The notes under the pieces: generated by a model
Told to the model about the DNA's origin: nothing
Seen by the model: the letters and a program-made list of their open reading frames with translations, nothing else
The model's database searches: none
Made by a program: the position numbers and the translations under genes
Source of the DNA: Moellerella wisconsensis ATCC 35017
Lineage (GTDB): Bacteria; Pseudomonadota; Gammaproteobacteria; Enterobacterales; Enterobacteriaceae
Reading direction: 5' to 3'
Assembly (NCBI RefSeq): GCF_001294465.1
Contig: NZ_LGAA01000010.1
Span: 124,001 to 188,000 of the forward strand
Length of the DNA: 64,000 nt
Shown: one piece after another, positions 20,228-29,341 of the stretch
Layout of the letters: the number at the start of each line of letters is the position of its first letter
Position numbering within the stretch: position 1 is the stretch's first letter

Positions 20228-20806
20228 TTAATTCGAATTTTGTTTAATAAATTGGCTAAGATCCTGATCATTAGCCATATCAGCAATAATATCGGTTAGC
20301 GCGGTATTAATGGCACTTTCAATTTTAGCATTGCTAGCACCCATCGGTCCTTGCTCATTATAATTACGATTGAAGGTTCGTGTCGTCTTGGCACCATTTG
20401 GCGCTTGAGCATCAATGGTTACGCTAGTTTGTGCGGTAATATTATGTCGTAAGCTGCCTTCCTGAACGTTAGCATTCAGACTATTCAATTGAATAACTAA
20501 ATTAATATTTGCGGGTGAGCTAACAGTAAAACCGCGTGCACTCATTTGTTTTTCGACCGCTTCTTGCAATAAGTAACGAGGTTCTCGTGAAGGTATTAAT
20601 TGTACTAATTTTCCATCACGATTAATTTCCGCTAACGATTTTGAACTGCGATTATCCACGCTAGTAATACTAATCGAGTGTGTTCCTTGTGCTTGATTTT
20701 GTGCTGGTAGCGTAATTTTAGGCTCTAAAGATAAGGTATTATTTGGTGCTGCGCAGCCAGCCAGCAACAAAATAGCGAAGAGTGGAAAACAGAGTCTTTT
20801 CAGCAT
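20228..20806 (-). CDS. yajG: YajG-family lipoprotein
   Basis: This 192-residue protein (E. coli YajG 192) has a lipoprotein signal with lipobox LLAGC at residues 14-18, so Cys18 would be acylated; the following Ala-Ala predicts outer-membrane sorting. The mature part resembles E. coli YajG: SISITSVDNRSSKSLAEI, a central LVQLIPSREPRYLLQEAVEKQMSARGF and a C-terminal NTALTDIIADMANDQ. No enzymatic motif is visible and the function is unknown. It precedes ampG (150-bp gap) on the minus strand and is divergent from bolA. Confidence 0.92.
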   Translation of the reverse strand: MLKRLCFPLFAILLLAGCAAPNNTLSLEPKITLPAQNQAQGTHSISITSVDNRSSKSLAEINRDGKLVQLIPSREPRYLLQEAVEKQMSARGFTVSSPANINLVIQLNSLNANVQEGSLRHNITAQTSVTIDAQAPNGAKTTRTFNRNYNEQGPMGASNAKIESAINTALTDIIADMANDQDLSQFIKQNSN

Positions 20807-21176
20807 AATTTTTTTCCGGTTAATCTTTCTTAATTAAATGTGTTCCGTTAATGTGCATCTTTATTCGGGGGATACCCAACGATTTAATTCTATCGTTATA
20901 GATGGCATCATAAAATATAAAATCGTAGATAATTCAGTTAAATTATAGCATTACACACAACAATGCCTGCGTTGAGTTACCCTTATCCGGGTAACAAAAT
21001 CTACAGCGATTATTATAACACTGCCTTGGCATTCTCAGATATCCCTATCATTGGCGATGATAATAAAAATCTCGACTATCTTGTAATATGAGGTTATTCG
21101 ATTATCGTAATGATGGCAATTATGATATTTGTAAAAAATATAGCTAAAAAAAGACCGTTTACCAAGAGGTTACCTT
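20807..21176. other. divergent promoter region yajG / bolA
   Basis: This 370-bp AT-rich gap contains a perfect 7-bp hairpin GTTACCC-TTATCC-GGGTAAC (20976-20995) near its middle, without a T-run. Promoter elements for bolA and yajG must lie here, but none stands out clearly enough to call. No ORF. Confidence 0.5.
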
Positions 21177-21509
21177 ATGTCTAAACAGCAAGCAGAGAAT
21201 CTACAGCAACACATTATGGATAAATTACAGCAAAAATTTTCGCCAACGTTTATCGATGTTATTAATGAAAGCCATCAACATAATGTGGCGCCCGGTGCAG
21301 AAAGCCATTTTAAAGTTATTATTGTCACTGAGCGCTTTGCCGAACAGCGTATGATCGCCCGCCATCGGGCGATTTATGCGCTTCTTGCTGAAGAACTGGC
21401 GGGCAGTGTTCATGCTTTGGCTCTCCATACGTATACACCGCAAGAATGGCATGAATTACAAGATACGAAGTTATCATCGCCTGCATGTCGCGGTGGCGGT
21501 AAGCATTAA
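21177..21509 (+). CDS. bolA: BolA-family transcriptional regulator / iron-sulfur partner
   Basis: This 110-residue protein (E. coli BolA 105) is a stationary-phase morphogene product that binds DNA and pairs with monothiol glutaredoxins on [2Fe-2S] clusters. The BolA class II KH-like fold is visible: QKFSPTFIDVINESHQHN, then ESHFKVIIVTERFAEQRMIARHRAIYALLAEELAG and HALALHTYTPQEW. The C-terminal PACRGGGKH tail is typical of enteric BolA. It is the first of the plus-strand bolA-tig-clpPX-lon-hupB-ppiD block, but 657 bp separate it from tig. Confidence 0.95.
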   Translation: MSKQQAENLQQHIMDKLQQKFSPTFIDVINESHQHNVAPGAESHFKVIIVTERFAEQRMIARHRAIYALLAEELAGSVHALALHTYTPQEWHELQDTKLSSPACRGGGKH

Positions 21510-22166
21510 TCCTACCGTAGATAAGATAATTCTAGCGTAGGGTGTTGACTCTGTTGGACTATCCGGCACACTTAATACGTCAATTTATCAGCCATAGTCT
21601 TCTGCATGCCGGACATTATTTAAGGTATAGTTGTAGAAGTTATAGTTTTATAAAATATAGTTGTATAAAGCTTAGTGGTATAAAGCTTAGTTGCATAAGA
21701 CAAAGCAGTAGAAATCTATCCATATAAAATAGGGTTGTAGAAAACCTAAGTTATCGAAGACATTGCAGTTAATATGTCGTTAAGGATAAATAAAATAACT
21801 AATTTGCCGATAATGTGGTGATTTTCTTTTCTCGGTGAAAGGTGTTTTATTTATATTTATCGCGATCGAATACCGGACTGGTTGTTTTTTCTCCAGGTAA
21901 GTGAGGGGTTTTAGCGCATATAAGTCAGAAAAGTCACAAAAAACAGGAATAATTGCCTCTTTTATCGGCTTTTCTCGACTCAACCCTCATGCATCGGTAT
22001 AATGTTGCGTCTAATTTTCAGTAAGGTTTCGGGATGCTTCTGATACAGGGATTATCGTTCGTCAATATGGCGGCCCCGGTTCTGGAAGGGAGATTGTTAT
22101 CGGTTTATACCGTTGACATAACTCTGGAGTTGACCGAGCACTAAGATTTTTTTTTGAGGTAACAAG
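21510..22166. other. gap between bolA and tig with a tandem repeat array
   Basis: This 657-bp gap holds about ten degenerate 15-bp tandem repeats (21616-21765), described separately. A frame running through them (from GTG 21542) encodes only a repetitive peptide and is not credible. The region before tig contains the tig promoter and a T-rich stretch, followed by the GAGGTAACAAG ribosome-binding site. Confidence 0.6.
21616..21765. repeat. degenerate 15-bp tandem repeat array, about 10 units
   Basis: Units start at 21616, 21631, 21646, 21661, 21676, 21691 and 21706, all exactly 15 bp, then drift by one base either way to about 21765. The best-conserved pair is TTGTATAAAGCTTAG and TGGTATAAAGCTTAG (21661-21690). 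The approximate consensus is TTGTATAAAGCTTAG with a near-invariant TA..AA....AG pattern. The array is noncoding and AT-rich. Confidence 0.75.
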
Positions 22167-23471
22167 ATGCAAGTTTCTGTTGAAACGACTCAAGGCCTTG
22201 GGCGTCGTGTAACAATCACCGTTCCTGCTGCCGATATTGAAAAAGCAGTAAATAGCGAATTAGTGAATGCTGCGAAAAAAGTTCGCATTGATGGCTTCCG
22301 TAAAGGGAAAGTACCAATGCACATCGTTAAACAGCGTTATGGCGCATCTGTACTTCAGGATGTTCTAGGTGACGTTATGCAACGTAACTTTATCAATGCA
22401 ATCATTGAAAACAAAGTTAATCCAGCCGGCGCACCGAGCTATAAACCTGAGCAGTTTGAAGACGGTAAAGACTTCACTTATTCTGTAGAATTTGAAGTTT
22501 ACCCAGAAATCGAACTACAAGGTTTAGATACCATTGAAGTTGAAAAACCAGCGGTTGAAGTTAAAGAAGAAGACGTTGATAACATGCTGGATACTCTGCG
22601 TAAACAACAAGCAGAGTGGAAAGAAACTGACGAAGCCGCTGCGGCTGATTCTCGTGTTACTGTTAACTTCTCTGGTTCTATCGATGGCGAAGAATTCGAA
22701 GGCGGAAAAGCTGAAGATTTCGCGCTGGTTATGGGCGAAGGCCGCATGATCCCAGGTTTTGAAGAAGGTGTTGTTGGTCATAAAGCTGGTGAAGAATTCG
22801 ATATCGATGTTAACTTCCCAGAAGATTACCATGCTGAAAACCTGAAAGGTAAAGCGGCTAAGTTTGCAATCGTTCTGAAAAAAGTAGAACAACGCGAACT
22901 GCCAGAATTTACTGAAGAATTCATCAAACGTTTCGGTATCGCTGATGGTACTTTAGACGGTCTGCGTGCTGAAGTTCGTAAAAACATGCAACGTGAATTG
23001 AAAAATGCAATTCGCAGCCGTGTTAAAGCTCAGGTTCTTGATGGCCTGGTTAAAGCGAATGACATCGATGTTCCTGTTGCAGTTATCGATGGTGAAATCG
23101 ATGTTCTGCGTCGTCAAGCTGCACAACGCTTCGGTGGCGATGAAAAACAAGCGATGGAACTGCCTCGTGAATTGTTTGAAGAACAGGCTAAACGTCGCGT
23201 CGTTATCGGTCTGCTGTTAGGTGAAGTTATTCGCACTAATGAGCTGAAAGCTGATGAAGATCGTGTCAAAGTTCTGATCGAAGAAATGGCATCTGCTTAT
23301 GAAGATCCTGCTGAAGTTATCGAATACTACAGCAAGAACAATGAGTTGATGGATAGCGTTCGCAACTTAGCTCTTGAAGAGCAAGCAGTAGAGAAATTAC
23401 TGGAAGCGGCGAAAGTTACAGAAAAAGAAACTAATTTCACTGAGCTGATGAATCAAGTTCAGATGGGTTAA
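22167..23471 (+). CDS. tig: trigger factor, ribosome-associated chaperone and peptidyl-prolyl isomerase
   Basis: This 434-residue protein (E. coli 432) binds ribosomal protein uL23 at the exit tunnel and holds nascent chains. The N-terminal ribosome-binding domain carries the signature [12 protein letters not shown] around residue 45. The FKBP-type PPIase domain (about residues 150-245) includes [18 protein letters not shown] and [16 protein letters not shown], and a long helical C-terminal chaperone domain follows, ending LMNQVQMG. A strong terminator follows 31 bp after the stop, so it is probably monocistronic. Codon use looks like that of a highly expressed gene. Confidence 0.98.
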   Translation: MQVSVETTQGLGRRVTITVPAADIEKAVNSELVNAAKKVRIDGFRKGKVPMHIVKQRYGASVLQDVLGDVMQRNFINAIIENKVNPAGAPSYKPEQFEDGKDFTYSVEFEVYPEIELQGLDTIEVEKPAVEVKEEDVDNMLDTLRKQQAEWKETDEAAAADSRVTVNFSGSIDGEEFEGGKAEDFALVMGEGRMIPGFEEGVVGHKAGEEFDIDVNFPEDYHAENLKGKAAKFAIVLKKVEQRELPEFTEEFIKRFGIADGTLDGLRAEVRKNMQRELKNAIRSRVKAQVLDGLVKANDIDVPVAVIDGEIDVLRRQAAQRFGGDEKQAMELPRELFEEQAKRRVVIGLLLGEVIRTNELKADEDRVKVLIEEMASAYEDPAEVIEYYSKNNELMDSVRNLALEEQAVEKLLEAAKVTEKETNFTELMNQVQMG

Positions 23472-23502
23472 TCCTTTCTTTTCTGAGATGTTCTTAAGTA
23501 AG

Positions 23503-23532
23503 AAACCCGTAGTGATTAGCTACGGGTTTTTT
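23503..23532 (+). terminator. intrinsic terminator after tig
   Basis: The 10-bp arms AAACCCGTAG and CTACGGGTTT are separated by 7 nt and followed by TTT. Confidence 0.9.
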
Positions 23533-23562
23533 GTCTATTAAGTGGCAAGAATATTGATAGAC

Positions 23563-23590
23563 CTTGAAAAAAAATAATTAACCCCAAGAT
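23563..23590 (+). promoter_or_regulatory. candidate sigma-32 (heat-shock) promoter upstream of clpP
   Basis: CTTGAAA (23563-23569) is an exact match to the sigma-32 -35 consensus. After 12 bp comes CCCCAAGAT, close to the -10 consensus CCCCATnT. E. coli clpP is a sigma-32 gene. The distance to the clpP ATG (about 470 bp) is longer than usual, which lowers confidence. Confidence 0.5.
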
Positions 23591-23611
23591 ATTTTAAGTC
23601 ATACTAAAAGT

Positions 23612-23655
23612 CGTTTGTACATCGTTCGTACAGAGTTTGTATATAGCTCGAGCAT
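23612..23655. repeat. degenerate 11-bp tandem repeats, about 4 units
   Basis: The units CGTTTGTACAT, CGTTCGTACAG, AGTTTGTATAT and AGCTCGAGCAT follow head to tail at 23612, 23623, 23634 and 23645. The shared pattern is (C/A)GTTTGTACAT, decaying in the last unit. The period equals roughly one helical turn. Confidence 0.5.
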
Positions 23656-24059
23656 AGATACTTTTTATTGATCTAAAAATAACCAGAGCAGTTTTGGATT
23701 TTTTTTATTTATAATAAGTCGGCTGTTTGCTGACGCGCGAGAAGTCGGTGTATCCCAGTTCACTTGTGTTAAACTATTTTAGATGACGCTAAATTATTTT
23801 CGCCTGTAATAACACCAATAATAACTACTGCGGTAGTTATAGGCCGCTCGCTTGTTAGTTATATGTTTGTCGATAACGCCGAGTAAATAGCACCTTGTAA
23901 ATAATGCGTTGTACAAGCTATAAATAAACAGCGAATGATAAAATAGGCGAGTAAAACGCATTATTTAATTAAAAAATCGCCATTTTTTAGCGTGACGAGT
24001 GTCATTCTAGATTAAATTATTAAGCTCAAGCACCAGTAAGATTTAAATAGGAGATAGAA

Positions 24060-24683
24060 ATGTCACATTTTGACAGTCAGGATCACTTAGCACCCCATAT
24101 GGCATTGGTGCCAATGGTCATTGAGCAGACCTCTCGGGGTGAACGTTCGTATGATATTTACTCTCGTTTATTAAAAGAACGTATTATCTTCCTGACGGGT
24201 CAGGTGGAAGATCATATGGCCAATCTGGTGGTTGCTCAGATGTTATTCTTAGAAGCTGAAAATCCAGAAAAGGATATTCATCTTTACATAAACTCGCCTG
24301 GTGGTGTTATCACCGCAGGGATGTCTATTTATGACACAATGCAATTTATCAAACCTGACGTAAGTACCATTTGTATGGGGCAGGCTTGCTCAATGGGCGC
24401 ATTTTTATTGACCGCTGGCGCGAAAGGTAAACGTTTCTGTTTGCCGAACTCTCGCGTTATGATCCACCAACCATTAGGTGGATATCAAGGTCAGGCAACG
24501 GATATTGAAATCCATGCTCAAGAAATATTAAAAGTTAAAGCGCGTATGAACCAGCTAATGGCTCACCATACAGGTAGAACATTAGAAGAAATTAATCGTG
24601 ATACCGAGCGTGATCGCTTCTTGTCTGCATCAGAAGCAAAAGATTACGGTCTGGTCGATCATATTTATACTAACCGTGGATAA
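24060..24683 (+). CDS. clpP: ATP-dependent Clp protease proteolytic subunit
   Basis: This 207-residue serine peptidase (E. coli ClpP 207) forms the double-heptamer chamber of ClpXP and ClpAP. The catalytic triad falls at the E. coli precursor positions: Ser111 in GQACSMGAF, His136 in VMIHQPLGG and Asp185 in [10 protein letters not shown] short propeptide (about 14 residues) precedes the mature N-terminus ALVPMVIEQ, as in E. coli. clpX follows after 157 bp on the same strand. Confidence 0.98.
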   Translation: MSHFDSQDHLAPHMALVPMVIEQTSRGERSYDIYSRLLKERIIFLTGQVEDHMANLVVAQMLFLEAENPEKDIHLYINSPGGVITAGMSIYDTMQFIKPDVSTICMGQACSMGAFLLTAGAKGKRFCLPNSRVMIHQPLGGYQGQATDIEIHAQEILKVKARMNQLMAHHTGRTLEEINRDTERDRFLSASEAKDYGLVDHIYTNRG

Positions 24684-24840
24684 TCGAGCTTGATGAATGA
24701 TTGAATTACCGATTACTCCTGTGAAATAACGCTAGGATATTGGTAGTTTCAATCTTCCATGCTATCGATAGTAGCGCGATGAAATTTTCCTATCTGCTCT
24801 AAATAAAAGCAAGATAGTCGCATATAAGTGAGGTCAACTG

Positions 24841-26118
24841 ATGACAGATAAGCGCAAAGAGGGTTCAGGGAAACTGTTGTACTGCTCTTTCTGCGGCAAG
24901 AGTCAGCATGAAGTGCGTAAGCTGATAGCCGGCCCGTCAGTATATGTTTGTAATGAGTGTGTCGATCTTTGCAATGATATTATTCGTGAAGAGATCAAAG
25001 AATTAGCGCCTCATCGTGAGCGCAGTGCTTTGCCAACGCCGCATGAAATTCGTCAACATTTAGACGATTATGTTATTGGTCAAGAAAAAGCCAAAAAAGT
25101 TCTGGCCGTCGCGGTTTATAACCACTATAAACGTCTGCGTAATGGCGATAAAACCAGTGAGGGCATTGAGCTTGGTAAAAGTAATATCTTGCTAATTGGT
25201 CCAACAGGTAGCGGTAAAACATTACTGGCAGAAACATTAGCGCGTTATTTGGATGTGCCGTTTACTATGGCAGATGCAACAACGCTGACAGAAGCCGGCT
25301 ATGTCGGTGAAGATGTCGAAAATATTATTCAGAAATTATTGCAAAAATGCGACTACGATGTTGAGAAAGCACAACGTGGTATCGTATATATTGATGAAAT
25401 TGATAAAATTTCTCGTAAATCAGATAATCCATCGATTACCCGAGATGTTTCTGGTGAAGGTGTTCAGCAGGCGCTGCTGAAACTGATTGAAGGAACAGTA
25501 GCTGCAGTTCCACCTCAAGGTGGACGTAAGCATCCACAACAGGAATTTTTACAGGTAGATACCTCTAAAATTCTATTTATTTGTGGTGGTGCATTTGCTG
25601 GATTAGATAAAGTTATCGGCCAACGTATCAATACTCGTTCTGGTATTGGTTTTGCGGCAGAAGTGAAAGGTGAGTCAGAAAAAGCCACAGAAGGTGAATT
25701 ACTGTCTCAAGCAGAGCCTGAAGATTTGATTAAATTTGGACTGATCCCTGAGTTCATTGGTCGTTTGCCAGTGGTTGCAACATTGACTGAACTGAGTGAA
25801 GAAGCCTTAATTCAAATTCTTAAAGAGCCAAAAAATGCACTGACTAAACAATATCAGGCATTATTTAATTTAGAAGGCGTTGAGCTTGAGTTTCGCGATG
25901 ATGCGTTAAAAGCAATTGCTAAGAAAGCCATGGCCCGTAAAACTGGGGCACGTGGTTTACGTTCTATCGTTGAAGGTGTTCTGTTAAATACAATGTATGA
26001 CTTACCTTCCATGAACGATGTAGCGACTGTTATCGTTGATGAAAATGTAATTAATGAGCAGTCAGAGCCATTGTTGATTTACAGTAAACCTGATGCTCAA
26101 GCTTCTGGTGATAATTAA
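24841..26118 (+). CDS. clpX: ATP-dependent Clp protease ATP-binding subunit ClpX
   Basis: This 425-residue AAA+ unfoldase (E. coli 424) recognises tagged substrates and feeds them to ClpP. The N-terminal C4 zinc-binding domain is visible (CSFCGKSQ...CNECVDLC). Walker A is GPTGSGKT near residue 120, Walker [12 protein letters not shown] near residue 183, and the GYVGEDVE pore-1 loop lies between. The sensor-2 motif is GARGLRSI near residue 370, and the IGF loop that docks on ClpP occurs as [10 protein letters not shown] terminator follows before lon. Confidence 0.98.
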   Translation: MTDKRKEGSGKLLYCSFCGKSQHEVRKLIAGPSVYVCNECVDLCNDIIREEIKELAPHRERSALPTPHEIRQHLDDYVIGQEKAKKVLAVAVYNHYKRLRNGDKTSEGIELGKSNILLIGPTGSGKTLLAETLARYLDVPFTMADATTLTEAGYVGEDVENIIQKLLQKCDYDVEKAQRGIVYIDEIDKISRKSDNPSITRDVSGEGVQQALLKLIEGTVAAVPPQGGRKHPQQEFLQVDTSKILFICGGAFAGLDKVIGQRINTRSGIGFAAEVKGESEKATEGELLSQAEPEDLIKFGLIPEFIGRLPVVATLTELSEEALIQILKEPKNALTKQYQALFNLEGVELEFRDDALKAIAKKAMARKTGARGLRSIVEGVLLNTMYDLPSMNDVATVIVDENVINEQSEPLLIYSKPDAQASGDN

Positions 26119-26149
26119 CACTTAGGATTTTCCATCAATAGCGCATTAT

Positions 26150-26182
26150 GCAAAATGAGGGGTATCCCCTCATTTTGTTTTT
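26150..26182 (+). terminator. intrinsic terminator after clpX
   Basis: The 12-bp arms CAAAATGAGGGG and CCCCTCATTTTG are separated by 4 nt and followed by TTTTT. It ends the clpP-clpX transcript before the lon promoter. Confidence 0.88.
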
Positions 26183-26197
26183 AATCGCTTTATTACT

Positions 26198-26226
26198 ATT
26201 GAATGTCAAAATCTTGTCCCCATATA
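26198..26226 (+). promoter_or_regulatory. sigma-32 (heat-shock) promoter of lon
   Basis: ATTGAAT (26198-26204), 13 bp, then CCCCATATA (26218-26226) matches the sigma-32 consensus CTTGAAA-N13/14-CCCCATnT. It also resembles the E. coli lon promoter as I recall it (TTGAATGT... CCCCATATA). The expected transcript start is about 75 bp before the lon ATG. Confidence 0.8.
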
Positions 26227-26308
26227 GTTTATATTCTGAGGTGCGGTTTCGATCACTTTGTGCCTTGAAACCCTTAAATTGGCGTAAGCTAAACGAAGAG
26301 AGAGCTTT

Positions 26309-28663
26309 ATGAATCCTGAGCGTTCCGAACGCATTGAAATACCCGTATTGCCTCTGCGTGATGTAGTGGTATACCCACATATGGTGATCCCACTGTTTGT
26401 TGGACGTGAAAAATCCATTCACAGTCTGGAAGCAGCGATGGATCATGACAAGCAGGTAATGCTGGTTGCCCAAAAAGAAGCCTCAACTGATGAGCCAGGG
26501 GTAAATGATCTTTTTTCTGTCGGTACCGTAGCTTCCGTTCTACAAATGTTGAAACTGCCCGATGGGACAGTCAAAGTACTGGTAGAAGGTTTAAAACGTG
26601 CCCATATCAGCACACTGACAGATAATGGTGAATATTTCTTGGCTCAGGCTGAGTACCTAACGTCTGAAGCTGTTGATGAAAAAGAACAAGAAGCATTAAT
26701 CCGTGTGGCGATTAATCAGTTTGAAGGCTATATCAAACTGAACAAAAAAATCCCACCAGAAGTTTTAACTTCACTAAATGCAATTGATGAAGTTGATAAA
26801 TTAGCAGATACCATCGCTTCACATATGCCGTTGAAATTAGCGGATAAACAGCGTGTATTAGAAATGTCAGATGTAGGCGAGCGCCTAGAATATCTGATGG
26901 AAATGATGGAATCTGAAATCGATCTGCTGCAAGTTGAAAAACGCATTCGTAATCGCGTTAAAAAGCAGATGGAAAAAAGTCAGCGTGAATATTATCTGAA
27001 CGAACAAATGAAAGCGATTCAGAAAGAATTAGGCGAGATGGATGATACGCCTGATGAATATGAATCTCTGAAACGTAAAATTGAAGAAGCCAAAATGCCG
27101 AAAGAGGCGCATGAAAAGGCGGAAGCAGAGTTACAAAAACTGAAAATGATGTCACCAATGTCAGCGGAAGCCACAGTGGTTCGCAGTTACATTGAGTGGA
27201 TGATCCAAGTTCCATGGAATGCGCGCAGTAAAGTGAAAAAAGACCTGATTAAAGCGCAGGAAGTGTTAGATAGCGATCATTACGGTCTTGAGCGAGTTAA
27301 AGAACGTATTCTTGAGTATCTCGCGGTACAAAGCCGGGTTAGTAAAATTAAAGGGCCCATTCTCTGTTTGGTGGGGCCTCCAGGGGTAGGTAAAACCTCG
27401 TTAGGCCAATCTATTGCCAAAGCGACAGGCCGTAAATACGTGCGCATGGCCTTAGGTGGCGTACGAGATGAAGCTGAAATCCGTGGACATCGTCGTACCT
27501 ATATTGGCTCTATGCCGGGTAAACTGATCCAGAAAATGGCTAAAGTTGGGGTTAAAAATCCATTATTCTTATTAGATGAAATCGATAAGATGTCATCCGA
27601 TATGCGTGGTGATCCCGCTTCAGCTTTACTTGAGGTATTAGATCCAGAGCAAAATATTGCATTTAATGATCATTATTTAGAAGTCGATTATGATTTGTCT
27701 GATGTAATGTTTGTTGCGACCTCAAACTCGATGAATATTCCTGCGCCATTGCTTGACCGTATGGAAGTTATTCGTCTTTCCGGTTATACCGAAGATGAAA
27801 AACTGAATATCGCAATGCAGCATTTGTTGCCTAAACAGCTTCAGCGTAATGCATTGAAAAAAGGCGAATTAACCATCGATGAAAGCGCAATTATGGGGAT
27901 TATTCGTTACTATACCCGTGAAGCTGGCGTACGTAGTCTCGAACGTGAAATTTCTAAATTGTGCCGTAAAGCTGTAAAAACGTTGCTGATGGATAAATCC
28001 CTTAAGCATATCGATATTACTGCTGACAATTTGAAAGATTTCTTAGGTGTACGTAAAGTCGATTACGGTCGTGCCGATACTGAAAACCGTGTGGGCCAAG
28101 TCACTGGATTAGCATGGACTGAAGTAGGCGGCGATCTGCTGACAATTGAAACCGCTTGTGTTCCTGGAAAAGGAAAATTAACTTACACCGGTTCACTGGG
28201 TGAAGTTATGCAAGAATCAATTCAGGCTGCATTAACCGTAGTCAGAGCGCGTGCGGACAAATTAGGTATCAATAGTGATTTCTATGAAAAACGTGATATC
28301 CATGTGCATGTGCCTGAAGGGGCAACACCAAAAGATGGTCCAAGCGCCGGTATTGCGATGTCAACCGCATTGGTTTCTTGTTTAACAGGTAATCCTGTAC
28401 GCGCTGAAGTTGCTATGACCGGTGAAATAACGTTGAGGGGGCAAGTATTGCCAATTGGCGGGCTAAAAGAGAAATTATTAGCGGCGCATCGTGGTGGTAT
28501 TAAAGTGGTTCTGATCCCTGAAGAAAATAAACGTGATTTGGAAGAAATTCCAGATAACGTGATTGCTGATTTAGAAATTCATCCAGTGAAAACTATTGAA
28601 GAGGTTTTGGCATTAGCATTGCAAAATCCACCGATGGGTATGGAAGTGGTAACTAAACAGTAA
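26309..28663 (+). CDS. lon: ATP-dependent protease La (Lon)
   Basis: This 784-residue protein has the same length as E. coli Lon. It degrades misfolded and regulatory proteins such as SulA in the cytoplasm. The N-terminal substrate-binding domain begins [29 protein letters not shown] coiled-coil-rich middle is followed by the AAA+ module with Walker [10 protein letters not shown] near residue 356 and Walker [12 protein letters not shown]. The C-terminal peptidase domain has the catalytic serine in [11 protein letters not shown] (E. coli Ser679) and the catalytic lysine in [10 protein letters not shown] (Lys722). Its start is preceded by GAAGAGAGAG. It is followed by a strong terminator and hupB. 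Confidence 0.98.
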   Translation: MNPERSERIEIPVLPLRDVVVYPHMVIPLFVGREKSIHSLEAAMDHDKQVMLVAQKEASTDEPGVNDLFSVGTVASVLQMLKLPDGTVKVLVEGLKRAHISTLTDNGEYFLAQAEYLTSEAVDEKEQEALIRVAINQFEGYIKLNKKIPPEVLTSLNAIDEVDKLADTIASHMPLKLADKQRVLEMSDVGERLEYLMEMMESEIDLLQVEKRIRNRVKKQMEKSQREYYLNEQMKAIQKELGEMDDTPDEYESLKRKIEEAKMPKEAHEKAEAELQKLKMMSPMSAEATVVRSYIEWMIQVPWNARSKVKKDLIKAQEVLDSDHYGLERVKERILEYLAVQSRVSKIKGPILCLVGPPGVGKTSLGQSIAKATGRKYVRMALGGVRDEAEIRGHRRTYIGSMPGKLIQKMAKVGVKNPLFLLDEIDKMSSDMRGDPASALLEVLDPEQNIAFNDHYLEVDYDLSDVMFVATSNSMNIPAPLLDRMEVIRLSGYTEDEKLNIAMQHLLPKQLQRNALKKGELTIDESAIMGIIRYYTREAGVRSLEREISKLCRKAVKTLLMDKSLKHIDITADNLKDFLGVRKVDYGRADTENRVGQVTGLAWTEVGGDLLTIETACVPGKGKLTYTGSLGEVMQESIQAALTVVRARADKLGINSDFYEKRDIHVHVPEGATPKDGPSAGIAMSTALVSCLTGNPVRAEVAMTGEITLRGQVLPIGGLKEKLLAAHRGGIKVVLIPEENKRDLEEIPDNVIADLEIHPVKTIEEVLALALQNPPMGMEVVTKQ

Positions 28664-28695
28664 TAACAGAGCGAGTTTAATCAACCACTCAGAAT

Positions 28696-28737
28696 AAAAG
28701 ACTGACAGTGCAATTGACGCTTGTCAGTCTTTTTTTT
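28696..28737 (+). terminator. intrinsic terminator after lon
   Basis: The 12-bp arms AAAAGACTGACA and TGTCAGTCTTTT are separated by 14 nt, and the 3' arm runs into a T-tract of about eight residues. Confidence 0.9.
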
Positions 28738-28889
28738 GTGAAATTAATCTAAACGAAGATTCTGATAATTATGTGTGGAGAATATGTTCTCTTGCCATTA
28801 ATTATCAGTATTGATATAACGACAACATCACATTAAGGGCTATTTTAAAGCTTAAAGTGATAGCCAAACTAATTATGGGGATAATAAGC

Positions 28890-29165
28890 GTGAATAAATC
28901 ACAATTAATTGATCAAATCGCAGCAGATGCAAATATTTCTAAAGCCGCAGCAGGTCGTGTTGTTGATACTTTCGTAGCATCAATTACAGACTCTTTAAAA
29001 CAAGGTGACGATGTTGCATTAGTTGGATTCGGTACTTTTGCAGTGAGTGATCGCGCTGCCCGTACTGGTCGTAACCCACAGACAGGTGCGAAAATTGAGA
29101 TAGCAGCGACCAAAGTGCCTAAATTCCGTCCAGGAAAAGCCTTAAAAGACGCTGTTAATTCATAA
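28890..29165 (+). CDS. hupB: DNA-binding protein HU-beta
   Basis: This 91-residue protein (E. coli HupB 90) is the beta subunit of the HU nucleoid protein. The N-terminus [25 protein letters not shown], the [25 protein letters not shown] beta-arm and the C-terminal [15 protein letters not shown] are characteristic. The start is GTG at 28890, placed by homology (E. coli hupB also starts with GTG) and by the ATGGGGATAA Shine-Dalgarno stretch. A longer frame reaches 28857 but would add 11 residues foreign to the family. It is followed by its own terminator and ppiD, as in E. coli. Confidence 0.97.
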   Translation: MNKSQLIDQIAADANISKAAAGRVVDTFVASITDSLKQGDDVALVGFGTFAVSDRAARTGRNPQTGAKIEIAATKVPKFRPGKALKDAVNS

Positions 29166-29244
29166 TTATTCAGTATCAGGTTATTATTTCTGCTTATTTT
29201 AGAGAAACTGACACTGACTCATCAGCGCTGTTAGGATAATATAG

Positions 29245-29276
29245 AGTGCATCATGGAAATGATGCGCTTTTTTTTC
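29245..29276 (+). terminator. intrinsic terminator after hupB
   Basis: The arms AGTGCATCAT and ATGATGCGCT (with one G-U pair) are separated by 4 nt and followed by a run of about eight T. Confidence 0.88.
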
Positions 29277-29341
29277 TATTAAAGTTTAAGATAGCGTATC
29301 ATTAGCTAATTGAAATCAACAAAGCGGAGTTAAGCCTTTTT

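Larger units (their letters stand above)
23472..24059. other. gap between tig and clpP: terminator, heat-shock promoter and short repeats
   Basis: This 588-bp gap contains the tig terminator (23503-23532), a candidate sigma-32 promoter (23563-23590), a degenerate 11-bp tandem array (23612-23655) and about 400 bp of AT-rich DNA before clpP. No ORF is present. If the sigma-32 promoter is the main one, clpP would have an unusually long 5' leader. Confidence 0.6.

Noticed and set aside
21542..21727. 61-codon ORF with pentapeptide-like repeats
   Set aside because: The repeating residues simply reflect the 15-bp DNA repeat; no credible ribosome-binding site or homology.
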